Positions 54,314 to 64,000 of a stretch of 64,000 nucleotides of DNA are shown piece after piece. The stretch comes from Tillandsia leiboldiana. Lineage: Eukaryota; Streptophyta; Magnoliopsida; Poales; Bromeliaceae. A model generated the notes under the pieces. That model was given only the letters and a program-made list of their open reading frames with translations. It did no database searches and had not been told where the DNA came from. Numbering within the stretch: position 1 is the first letter of the stretch; every line of letters starts with the position of its first letter. The position numbers and the translations under genes are program-made. The DNA is taken from NCBI GenBank assembly GCA_029204045.2, contig CM055066.1, positions 21,680,120 to 21,744,119 on the forward strand. Reading direction: 5' to 3'.

Positions 54314-55178
54314 GTTACCGTGGGTTGATTTTCAGTCCACACTACTTTAGTCCGACCCTGTGAGTATTGAGGCAGGACGAACCGCTGTTTTGCAGGCAGC
54401 TTGGATCCCACCGTTGAGCCTTTCAGTACGTCTATTACTTCCAGCTTTGATTGATATACCTGGGCGTAGGCCATGCCTGCTTGGCTACCAGTCCTGGTTA
54501 CTCAGCATTATGATCACCTTTTAGCCAGTTTTCAGTCCCGTTCACTGACGGTTGGGTCCCCGTCAGGGTGTCCTTATTAGTTGAGAGATCGACTTCGACC
54601 CGTGGTCTGTTGGGGTTATGTTGGCATGTTGAGTGACCAACTGTGGCATGAGATTGTGTCTCTTGAGGATACCTTTTGAGGGTAGCCCGTAGTTGAGCAG
54701 TCCACTCGGGTGATTTTGGATCGGGAAGTAACCGAGTGAAGACCCCAGCTTATTGGATGAATGTGTGGGTACGCTTCGGGTCGCCTTGTTGAGATTGGCA
54801 CCAGGTTGTGATTTAGTGCGTGTTGCACGGTGGTTATTATGTTTCCCCCAGCTTTTGATGGAGCCCCTGTATTGTTTCACGTCTCAGCTCACGAGTATTT
54901 TGCTTTTGGATCCCTCGCTCGTGATTGACTTGCCCCTTTGAGATCTGTGATTGTTGGAGTACGAGGGACGCCCGTTGCGATTTCTGGCTCGAGAGATGAG
55001 AAAATTGCATATCGGGCCATGCCGTACTTGTTGTTGTTGTTGTTGGGGAGTAATCACGGGGAGTGAGTGATGTTTCGGGAGCTGGAGGCGTTATTGATGG
55101 ATACCTACCCGTGGTATTTGTGACTCCTGGTGGAATTGAGCTAGTTTCGAGGACGAAACTTTCTTTAGTGGGGGAGGA
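54314..55178 (+). pseudogene. pol: Decayed integrase/chromodomain tail, inverted-repeat motif and PPT of G2
   Basis: After the TSD of C the plus-strand element resumes. The coding content is badly eroded; a chromodomain start (YEGRPLRFLAREMRKL) can be read near 54960-55005. GTTTCGAGGACGAAAC lies at 55144-55159 and the PPT AGTGGGGGAGGA at 55167-55178, right before the 3' LTR. Compared with G1, most of RNase H and the integrase core is missing. Confidence 0.8.
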
Positions 55179-56131
55179 TGTTAAGACCCGAAATTCCCAC
55201 TTATAGAGCACTGTTTCATCTACAGCTTTGGGAGGCCTATGCGGCGCGTCGGCGGGGTTTGTGCACAATTTGGACACAAGCGGGGGACTTCGGGCTTAAA
55301 TGGATCACGTGGGTGATCAAATGGCCCGGTCGAATGCTTAGAAGTAGTTTTGCGCGCAATGGATATTAAATTTGGGCTCAGCGCGAAGTTTGGACAAAAG
55401 AATATCTTTCCGGATGCCTTCGGCAATTTTTAGAGTTGGATTTTGGCAAATCGGACTTCGGATTTGGATTCAGCGTGCGAAAACGATGAAAATGGACTAT
55501 TCACTTGTATTTTTCGGAGCCCGGATGATGCACACGTTTTTCGAGGCTTCTTGGTACTGTTCCGGCGGTGGCGGGCAGCGGCGGGCAGCGGCGGAGCGCG
55601 GCGCGGGCAGGCGAGGGCAGGTGCGCGGTCCACCGTGGAGGCGTGCACCGGTCGCGGGCCACGTGGCGGATCCCGGTTGGCCGGCGCAGAGGGCGCGGTC
55701 CACGAGAGAAGGCGCGGTGTACGGTGGACCGGAGGGTGACACGTGGCAGATGGCGGTTGGCTCGTCCTCGTGCGCGCGGTCCACGGGGCGGGTGTAGGCC
55801 GCCTCGGGGCGCGTACGTGCAGGGTGGCAGGCGGCGGCGCAGGCGCGCACGTGGGCGCGGTCGGGGCTGAGTGCGGTCCACATGTCGACGCCTCCGCGCT
55901 CCACGTGTCGAGCAGCGGATGGCCAGGGCGGCTGTCCGCTGTTCGGGTGCGACGTGGCCGGCCGTGGGGATTTCGGGCGGCTACAGTGTTGGGCTTGGCC
56001 CAACACTGTTCACGCCCGAATCTTCATGCGCCCGGAAATTTCGGCCCAAAGCCCATTTTCGGGATTTTTCGGGTTGGGCCTATAAATAGGCCCTTTGCAC
56101 TGCCCTTTTCGGGCTTTTCCCGAGCTCTCTG
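55179..56131 (+). repeat. 3' LTR of G2, first 953 bp
   Basis: Starts TGTTAAGACCCG and follows 29881-30835, with G-boxes (55660-55907) and TATA (56080-56089). It is cut by G4; the rest lies beyond the window. Confidence 0.9.
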
Positions 56132-59100
56132 TGTCACGCCCCGGGGTCGAAACTGCGACCCGGCTCGCCAACAGATCTGCCACCTATGCCAAACCCGCAT
56201 AGGCGAAGCGTCCTACATGCAAGAAAAGTACTACAGCTAAACAGATATCAGAGCTATAAATAAAAATCTGCTGTATAACTAAAACAATCACTGTACAACA
56301 GGAAATAATACAACAATGTCCGTCTCCCAAAAATGATAATCATACAGTATCCTCATATACAAACTCAGAACTCAACCGGGAGGTATCTCCAATAAATACA
56401 TCAGTGTACAGGCTCTCAATACATGACAATCCTCACTACAACAGTCTCTCAAAGAAGGAAAAAATAAAATAACTAATCTACTGAAGCTCTCCTCTGAAGG
56501 GGTACCGCTACACACCAACGACGGGTAGGGAACTAGCTCGCGACTCCCTCGCCTCGGTCAGAAGGATCAGCAACAGGAACAACAAGAACCGGAGTAGAGT
56601 CCCTGGGGAAAGACACCACGACGGGTGTGAGAACTACATCCCACAGTAGTTCTCAGTGGGTGCCGCCAACAAACCCGACGGTCTGCCCATTAAGTCTACT
56701 AGAGGCATAAAGCAACAAATGCAGTACTGTAAGGAAAGCTGGGAAAAGTAAACTCTACAGCTACTATGCCTCTATCTAGATGCTCAAAGAGTGGAACAGA
56801 AAGAACATGATGCCACAACTAACTCTCATCTCGGATCACCCAATCCGAACTGACTGCCTCCTCGGGTCCAGTCAAACCTGCGCCAACCTACTGTCGTTAC
56901 GTCCCGGAGGAGCGGACTTATGTAGGACGTCCATGACTGCCAACACCAGCATAGCCAGAGGGACAAATGCAACGACAAGTCGCGATAGAAAAGCTCAATC
57001 TCACGCCGGTACAACAACCCGGTCTCGCCTACTCCGGAGTGGCACTCGAGGGGAGCGACCCGCTCGAGTAAAAAGTAACCCATCTCAAGTATCTCTGTAA
57101 AGTATCTCTGTAGCTCAAATGTGGCTCATGCAGGCTATGATCCACGATCAAACAGATCGGTAACTCCAAGCTCAAAGCACAACTCAGTCGGAAAAAGAAC
57201 CTCGACTCGAACAGGAATAGCCCAAAACACTCTCACAGCTATGTCGGAGAACCCTTAACGACTCAATCTGATAATGCACGACCATGGCTGAGTCGGGAAA
57301 CCTCCATGACTCGATCTGCCAGAACCCCAAGATCCTCAAAGTTAAGGGCGAGAACCACCTCCACCACTAAATCAGAAAAACAACCTCTAGATCACACTCT
57401 ACCAACTCATAGCACAAAGTCGCATCCACTGCGAGAAACTGCCTCGACAGGCCAACACCGCATCCACTGCGAACAACTGCCTCAACAGGCCAACATCACA
57501 TCCACTGACACGAGGAAGGGTCCGGGAACCCCGAAAGACTAGAACCTACAATCCAAATCAAACAAGAACAGGCTCTAGGCATAGCCTCTCGTTGTTCTCG
57601 TCCCAAGAAGAAGGCAGACCTTAGAACCCAGACCACTCGAATCATCTCGGGTGGTTAATTTATAGGAAAAAGGTGACATTTCTTACTGAAGCCATCTGAT
57701 CTGTAAGAAATCCATATTTAATGATTTTTAGTTCTTTTTAGGAAAATAGTTGAAACCAAGTTTTATATCCAAGCCTCGAAGGGCTAATGCCTTCGTCCAA
57801 TCAAACAAGACAGACTCCGGCGACCCTACGATGCTTGGAAGAAACCATTTGGTTGACAAAAATCATATGTGTGTCCTAAAAGGTTCTGGGTTTAAGGTCC
57901 TGCTAACACTGGTATACCGCTGCCACTAACACAGCGGCGACAGATAAAACAAGAGAATAAAACATCTCGGGACCGCCGTCTACCCAAACAGCTCCCGCTA
58001 CAGATGAACAACCAACTACATCTACCAGACTCCGCTCTGCTCCCAAGCACGAGTGTAACATGCATCCCACACTAAAAGATAACTCCTGACCACTCGGCCC
58101 ACTACCCGGGCGAGGAAGAACACTATGTCCAAGAAAGTAGAAGTGTGGATGTCTAAAGCAGAAATAACCCTAGCCCAAGTGAGGGTTTTCTACTAGTCTG
58201 GTTACACATGCAACATATGACGGGGTGCTAGGTCAAATTCCAAGATAACAATAATCAACAGCTTGTAGGGAAGGAAAAATAAACACATGATCATCTAACA
58301 GCATTAGGAACATCAATTCCTATAATCTAGCATGCTATATAGAACACATCTATAACATGCAAGTCCCTACACAGATAGAATTAATGCACAGTCCATAGGT
58401 CATGAAGACGAGGCCACCCACCTGAAAATGCTAACTGTCCGGAGTTCCACAGCTGAAAACACCAGAAGCAACAACCTCCACTAATCCTCAACACCAACGG
58501 GTTCACAAACATCCGCAAATACTCTTGGGTACAACAAAAGGTCCAAGGTTACACTTTATTCCACAAAATAACCAAGTACAAAAATCTGCAGAAGACAGTC
58601 CTGAAGATCTGAAATTTCCACCTACAGAAAGTGCCCTGAAAATTCCGATAAAAATATCACAGCGAGCGTCTCGTCGAGACCTTCGAAACGGGTACCTGCA
58701 CGCCCAAATCCGAGCCCCGTAGGCCAAGTTACAAATTCCACAGTACAGGTGCGCAAACACTCACAACCACACAACTGTAAACTCAAACACAGATAAAAGG
58801 GGAATAGTATACCTTCGGGCAAGCCTCAGAAAAATCCCGGAAAAATACAATGATAATCCTTGCGACGAGTAGATCCAAAAAGTGTATAGGCTCGTCTCAA
58901 TCCGACAATCAGGTGCGGAGATAAAATTCCGGCAAGGGGCCGCTGTCCAAAAACTCCACGAGAAAACAGCGGCTTAGAAATGCCTCGAAAACCATGTCAT
59001 AAACTCTGAATCCAGCAAGATGATCAACACGAAAGTCGAAGACGTACCTCTCGTGATTGCAACGCCGTAGAAATCGTCCACAAATACTGACGGAGTAGCT

Positions 59101-60151
59101 CTGTGGACCTCTCAGATCAAACTGCGACGATAACGGACCTCCGATGAAAAATCGCCACACTGCGCTCCGATGCCGAAGTCGTCGACGCCGCGGCTTCCAA
59201 AAAATCCGGGCCTCTGCCAGAAGATGCGCAACACGAAGATCTCCAACTTTGCTAAAGGGGCTATGGGCAGGGGAGCTCGGGAAAGGGGGCAAAAAGCCCC
59301 AGCAAAGTGCCTATTTATAGGCCCAGCCCGAAAATCCAACAGTTTTGGAATTTTGGCCCAAAACCGAGCGCCCGAATCTTCCGGGCTGCTACAGTAACGG
59401 GCCCAGCCCGTTACTATTCACGCCCGGAAATCTCCCAGGCTGCCACGTAGCCTCCCAAACAGCAAACAGCTGTTTGGGCCAACCGCGCTGCGCCACGCGG
59501 CCGAAGCGGGTGCCGACACGTGGCGCCCCCGAGCGGGAAGCGCGGGTCAGCGCGCCCACGTCGCGCCCACGTGCGCCCACGCGCGCCTGTCGGGCACGCA
59601 ACCCGAGGCCACCGAATCCCGCTCCATGGACCGCGCGCACAACACCGCACCAACCAAGATCTGCCACGAGTCCACCCCCGGTCCACCGTGCACCCGCGCC
59701 TTTCCCGTGGACCGCGCCCACTGCGCCCGCCAACCGGGAGGCGCCACGTGGCGAGCGCCCGGGTGCACGCCTCCGCGGTGGACCGCGCGCCTCAGCCGCC
59801 GGCAACCGCCGCGCTCCGCCGCCCGCCGCCGCCGCCGGCGCCTCTCCGGCCGCCGGAACAGTGCCGTCGAACCTCGAAATCCGTGCCGGGTCATCCGGGC
59901 TCCGAAAAACATAAGTAAATAGTCCATTTTGAGCGTTTTCGCGCGCTGAATCCAAATCCGCTATCCGATTTGCCAAATTCCACTTATAAAATTTCTCAAA
60001 AATTCCCGGGAAAGCAAACTTGATCCGTTTTTCATGCCGAGTCCAAATCTTGGGTCCAATATGCGCGCAAACACCTCTAACACCCAACATGGGTCTCCAG
60101 AAGCCGCAGATCCAACAGTAATCCAAACGTGGGAATTTCCGGGTCCTCACA
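56132..60151 (-). repeat. Left (3') LTR of G4
   Basis: TGTCACGCCCCGGGGTCG to GGGTCCTCACA. Palindrome block at 57031, TATA at 59311-59320, three CACGTG cores at 59517, 59568 and 59745. At 57541-57560 it holds the uninterrupted form of the Cassandra-3 target. No genes. Confidence 0.91.
59311..59320 (-). promoter_or_regulatory. TATA box of G4 left LTR
   Basis: CTATAAATAG on the minus strand, downstream in element sense of the GC-rich G-box region. Confidence 0.75.
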
Positions 60152-60187
60152 TCCTCCCCCACTAAAAGAAAGTTTCGTCCTCGAAAC
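60152..60187 (-). promoter_or_regulatory. PPT and GTTTCG..CGAAAC inverted repeat of G4
   Basis: TAGTGGGGGAGGA in sense (60164-60152) beside the 3' LTR; the 16-base inverted repeat is at 60187-60172. Confidence 0.85.
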
Positions 60188-61681
60188 AAACACGGCTCAA
60201 AAGGGAGCTCAAAGCCAAGGGTAAGCATCCAACAACACAGTCTCCAACTCCCCAGTCGCTACTCACTCCCCGTGATTACTCCTCAACAAAAATAATAATC
60301 AGTACGGCATGGCCCGGTTGCGTAATTCTCTCATCACACGAGCCAGAATTCGCAACGGGCGTCTCTCGTACCACAAGTACTTGCAGATCTCAAAGGAAAC
60401 GAGTCCATCACAGGCGAGGAATCCACAAGCCTCCCCCACATACACAACACTAACAGGAACCTGTACCTCAAGTGCATGTGGTAACAATCTGCCTCTAGTC
60501 CATGCAGGAATGCAACATGCTCCTACTCCGACTGCTGTGATGAAATCACACCTGCGATAACTCGATCCACTACCGTGGCGCCCTCCAACCGGGCGGCATA
60601 GATTCATCCACTCAAAGCAAGTGGTTGTCGCCCAATCTGCCTGAAAATCAGGACTATCCACAAGGGAGCACGACCTCTGTCTCTGCTCACATTGAGGCGA
60701 CGAATAAAGTCCTCCGCAGATAACAAATCCACGCTACCGCTGCGCCACTCCGATATAGAGGTTGATGCTGCCATCGGGGTCCACCCGATCTCTGGCATCA
60801 CGGGAACCCGTTATCCAGGAAAAATAAAATCAGAAATATCTCTGCCGGCCGATCTGTCCTCCATCACCCGGCGCCAAGCGCCAATATCCAGAACTCACCT
60901 CTGGCGGCAGATCCCTATCCAAAGGAATTGCAGCGCTGCGCTCCATACACCACGCCTACACCATCGAAGCGTCAATAATCCAAAATGGAAGGACCAACTA
61001 AACTGAAAGGTATCCTGGCGCAATCCACTCTCAGCCACACATATCCTATGCGCCTCGTCCCTCGAAACCTGGAGCGCGTAGTTCAACGACTGTATAAACT
61101 CCCTAGCACAGGGAGGCTCTCCGAGAGTCTCTCCATCACAACCAACCCCAATTCTGCCTACAAAGGCTCCAACTCAAACCTATGAATCGGGATGGTTCAG
61201 ACTGCCGGGACTGGCTCCATCGATCAATGATGTCCCTAAGCTCAGCTACTATCCACTATCCATCCTGCCTCGGTGCCTCGGCACTACTCATCGACACGGA
61301 GGGGCTGCTCGCTCAGTCGGTGCCACAAGTACAACTGAAGGTACAACTGCATAGGAAGAAAGTACTGGAGGACACTCAAGCGGTACTGCCACTGGCTATG
61401 CTCTCTGCTCCAACAAGCGCATCAAACGTTCCATGGCTTCTTCCTGGCATCGGACAGCCTCCGACATCTGTGCCATCTGGATCCATAACTCCTGGGTCTC
61501 GCTCTGCTCTGATAGCTCTGTCTCCCGCTGCTCGGGTTACTCATCAGATGCGGGATGTGCCCTCTTCGCTACACGACGTCTCAGGGGCATTGTAGTCCAC
61601 TGCACAATAAAAAACATCAGGACACAACAACCAAACGACCCAATCCAGCGAAAGTCTAAGACATGTTATCAATTCCACAGC
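60188..61681 (-). pseudogene. Remnants of chromodomain and gag in G4
   Basis: A chromodomain start (YERRPLRILARVMRELRNRA) is read at 60370-60300. It is followed without RT or integrase core by the Gag-tail block (60540-60860) and capsid end (SRDEAHRICVAESGLRQDTF, about 61060-61000), as in G2 and G3, then a Gag N-part rich in Gln and Ser. The deletion removed several kilobases of pol. Stops interrupt all frames. Confidence 0.8.
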
Positions 61682-61707
61682 ATTATGTTGTCTGCAGCCA
61701 ACATAAT
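61682..61707 (-). promoter_or_regulatory. Leader hairpin with CTGCAG loop (G4)
   Basis: Stem and loop identical to those of G3; 158 bases from the PBS. Confidence 0.8.
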
Positions 61708-61865
61708 CGCTTAGGAGCATAAACATGCCAATCACTCATCCCGTCTCTTGGGAGAGGTACAAAACTCGATCAGGACTCTCGCTAAAAGTCACGACTCTCA
61801 CGTAGTCATCCTAATGTCCAACCACAAGCCTAGGGTTTCTAAGTCCTCAATGACTTACAACCTAG

Positions 61866-61877
61866 GCTCTGATACCA
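61866..61877 (-). promoter_or_regulatory. Primer binding site of G4 (tRNA-iMet)
   Basis: GCTCTGATACCA on +, eight bases from the LTR start at 61886. Confidence 0.9.
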
Positions 61878-63305
61878 CTCTAATCTGTCACGCCCCGGGG
61901 TCGAAACCGCGACCCGGCTCGCCAACAGATCCGCCACCTATGCCAAACCCGCATAGGCGAAGCGTCCTACCTGCAAGAAAAGTACTACAGCTAAACAGAT
62001 ATCAGAGCTATAAATAAAAATCTGCTGTATAACTAAATCAATCACTGTACAACTGGAAATAATACAACAATGTCCGTCTCCCAAAAGTGATAATCATACA
62101 GTATCCTCATATACAAACTCAGAACTCAACCGGGAGGTATCTCCAATAAATACATCAGTGTACAGGCTCTCAATACATGACAATCCTCACTACAACAGTC
62201 TCTCAAAGAAGGAAAAAATAAAATAACTAATCTACTGAAGCTCTCCTCTGAAGGGGTACCGCTACACACCAACGACGGGTAGGGAACTAGCTCGCGACTC
62301 CCTCGCCTCGGTCAGAAGGATCAGCAACAGGAACAACAGGAACCGGAGTAGAGTCCCTGGGGAAAGACACCACGACGGGTGTGAGAACTACATCCCACAG
62401 TAGTTCTCAGTGGGTGCCGCCAACAAGCCCGACGGTCTGCCCACTAAGTCTACTAGAGGCATAAAGCAACAAATGCAGTACTGTAAGGAAAGCTGGGAAA
62501 AGTAAACTCTACAGCTACTATGCCTCTATCTAGATGCTCAAAGAGTGGAACAGAAAGAACATGATGCCACAACTAACTCTCATCTCGGATCACCCAATCC
62601 GAACTGACTGCCTCCTCGGGTCCAGTCAAACCTGCGCCAACCTACTGTCGTTACGTCCCGGAGGAGCGGACTTATGTAGGACGTCCATGACTGCCAACAC
62701 CAGCATAGCCAGAGGGACAAATGCAACGACAAGTCGCGATAGAAAAGCTCAATCTCACGCCGGTACAACAACCCGGTCTCGCCTACTCCGGAGTGGCACT
62801 CGAGGGGAGCGACCCGCTCGAGTAAAAAGTAACCCATCTCAAGTATCTCTGTAAAGTATCTCTGTAGCTCAAATGTGGCTCATGCAGGCTATGATCCACG
62901 ATCAAACAGATCGGTAACTCCAAGCTCAAAGCACAACTCAGTCGGAAAAAGAACCTCGACTCGAACAGGAATAGCCCAAAACACTCTCACAGCTATGTCG
63001 GAGAACCCTCAACGACTCAATCTGATAATGCACGACCATGGCTGAGTCGGGAAACCTCCACGACTCGATCTGCCAGAACCCCAAGATCCTCAAAGCTAAG
63101 TGGAAGAACCACCTCCACCACTAAATCAGAAAAACAACCTCTAGATCACACTCTACCAACTCATAGCACAAAGTCGCATCCACTGCGAGAAACTGCCTCA
63201 ACAGGCCAACACCGCATCCACTGCGAACAACTGCCTCAACAGGCCAACATCGCATCCACTGACACGAGGAAGGGTCCGGGAACCCCGAAAGACTAGAACC
63301 TATAA

Positions 63306-63883
63306 TGTGACACCCCCGGAATTTGGATTAGTCCAATATATAAATGATATAATAGGACTAAAATCTCTAACCTGGCTATAGCATTTTGGATGGTAGCAAG
63401 ATCCAAGAGGAACATGAGAGTTAAGCGTGCTAGAGCTAGAGTAGTTCTAGGATGGGTGACCCCCTGGGAAGTGGGGCGTCACAGTTGGTATCAGAGCCAT
63501 TCACCAGCCGGAAATGTGAGATGAGTCTCGGCTGAGCCAGGGGTTATTTAGCGGGTAGAGCGAGGCTCCCCGGCAATGACCATTGTGAGTGGAGTGCAGC
63601 TCCTCACAAGGTCGGCTAAGGCTAGCGAGACGAGTCTCACATCGCCTGGTGCTTGTGAGTGTGCTTGAGCCTGACGTGGACGTCAGGGCTTAAAGGGGGG
63701 AAGAATGTGACACCCCCGGAATTTGGATTAGTCCTATATATAAATGATATAATAGGACTAAAATCTCTAACCCGGCTATAGCATTTTGGATGGTAGCAAG
63801 ATCCAAGAGGAACATGAGAGTTAAGCGTGCTAGAGCTAGAGTAGTTCTAGGATGGGTGACCCCCTGGGAAGTGGGGCGTTACA
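63306..63883 (+). mobile_element. Cassandra-like TRIM 3, complete; TSD TACAA (one copy mutated)
   Basis: LTRs 63306-63483 and 63706-63883 (178 bp each, about three differences). PBS TGGTATCAGAGC follows the left LTR and a purine run (GGGGGGAAGAA) precedes the right one. Right TSD TACAA (63884-63888); left copy TATAA (63301-63305). The empty site is visible in the sister LTR at 57541 as AACCTACAATCC. No coding frame. Confidence 0.93.
63419..63472 (+). ncRNA. 5S rRNA-like segment in Cassandra-3
   Basis: Same 54-base segment with A and C box regions as in Cassandra-1. Second copy at 63819-63872. Confidence 0.87.
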
Positions 63884-64000
63884 TACAATCCAAATCAAAC
63901 AAGAACAGGCTCTAGGCATAGCCTCTCGTTGTTCTCGTCCCAAGAAGAAGGCAGACCTTAGAACCCAGACCACTCGAATCATCTCGGGTGGTTAATTTAT

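Larger units (their letters stand above)
29881..64000 (+). mobile_element. Chromovirus G2 (Ty3/gypsy), decayed; hosts Sirevirus C and G4; runs off the window
   Basis: 5' LTR 29881-33875, PBS, leader hairpin, gag and RT remnants to 36369, insertion of Sirevirus C (36375-54308), then pol tail, inverted-repeat motif and PPT (54314-55178), then the first 953 bp of the 3' LTR (55179-56131) before G4. It sits in the 3' noncoding region of Sirevirus B (preceding bases GTTCC). The RNase H to integrase part is largely missing. The two LTRs differ at several percent in the GC-rich part, so it is older than C, G3 and G4. Confidence 0.88.
56132..64000 (-). mobile_element. Chromovirus-type element G4, internally deleted, runs off the window
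   Basis: Left LTR 56132-60151 (4020 bp), internal region of only 1.73 kb, right LTR from 61886. It retains PPT, inverted-repeat motif, chromodomain scrap, gag scrap, leader hairpin and PBS, but no RT, RNase H or integrase core. It sits in the 3' LTR of G2 (preceding bases CTCTG). The LTRs differ at roughly one percent by eye. Confidence 0.9.
61886..64000 (-). repeat. Right (5') LTR of G4, partial
   Basis: Follows 56132 onward closely to the window end, apart from Cassandra-3 at 63306-63883. Confidence 0.92.

Overview
The window is plant repeat DNA with no cellular gene, tRNA gene or complete rRNA gene that I can support. Nearly every base belongs to an LTR retrotransposon. The Ty3/gypsy and Ty1/copia protein families, primer binding sites matching plant initiator tRNA-Met (TGGTATCAGAGC), leaders with a typical plant look and Cassandra-type elements point to a flowering plant with a large, repeat-rich genome. 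I cannot name the species.

Three kinds of element are present. (1) Ty3/gypsy chromoviruses, called here G0 to G6. They have LTRs of about 3-4.2 kb, a chromodomain at the end of pol and a perfect GTTTCG..CGAAAC inverted repeat before the 3' LTR. (2) Sirevirus-like Ty1/copia elements, called A, B, C and C'. They have LTRs of about 1.3-1.4 kb, long coiled-coil Gag proteins and long noncoding 3' regions. (3) Three Cassandra-like TRIMs of about 577 bp whose 177-178 bp LTRs carry a 5S rRNA-like segment.

Layout, left to right. 1-409 and 22151-25375: 3' end of chromovirus G0 (+). It is split by Sirevirus A (410-22145, TSD GAATC), which carries Cassandra-1 in its left LTR. Inside A lie an assembly gap (9038-9137), the fairly intact chromovirus G1 (9138-20497, -) and the 5' end of a second Sirevirus, C' (20498-22071). 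25376-29880: a short LTR remnant, then LTR pieces of G6 (+) and G5 (-) with Cassandra-2, then Sirevirus B. 29881 to the end: decayed chromovirus G2 (+), entered by Sirevirus C (36375-54308, TSD GTAGA), which itself holds the recent element G3 (41564-53054, TSD TATAC). The 3' LTR of G2 is entered by G4 (56132 to the end, -), whose right LTR holds Cassandra-3. Insertions stack up to seven deep.

How the parts relate: only G1 keeps long gag and pol reading frames. G2, G3 and G4 share one decayed gag core and look like non-autonomous relatives. Sirevirus C has gag but no pol. The protein genes are mostly broken, but several noncoding signals are well kept: a leader hairpin with a CTGCAG loop at a fixed distance from the PBS, an array of small stem-loops with a constant GAATCCAC loop in the Sirevirus LTR, palindrome arrays in the Sirevirus U3, and G-box/CCAAT arrays in the chromovirus U3. 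These RNA and promoter signals are the most interesting content. All alignments and structures were read by eye; no program was run.
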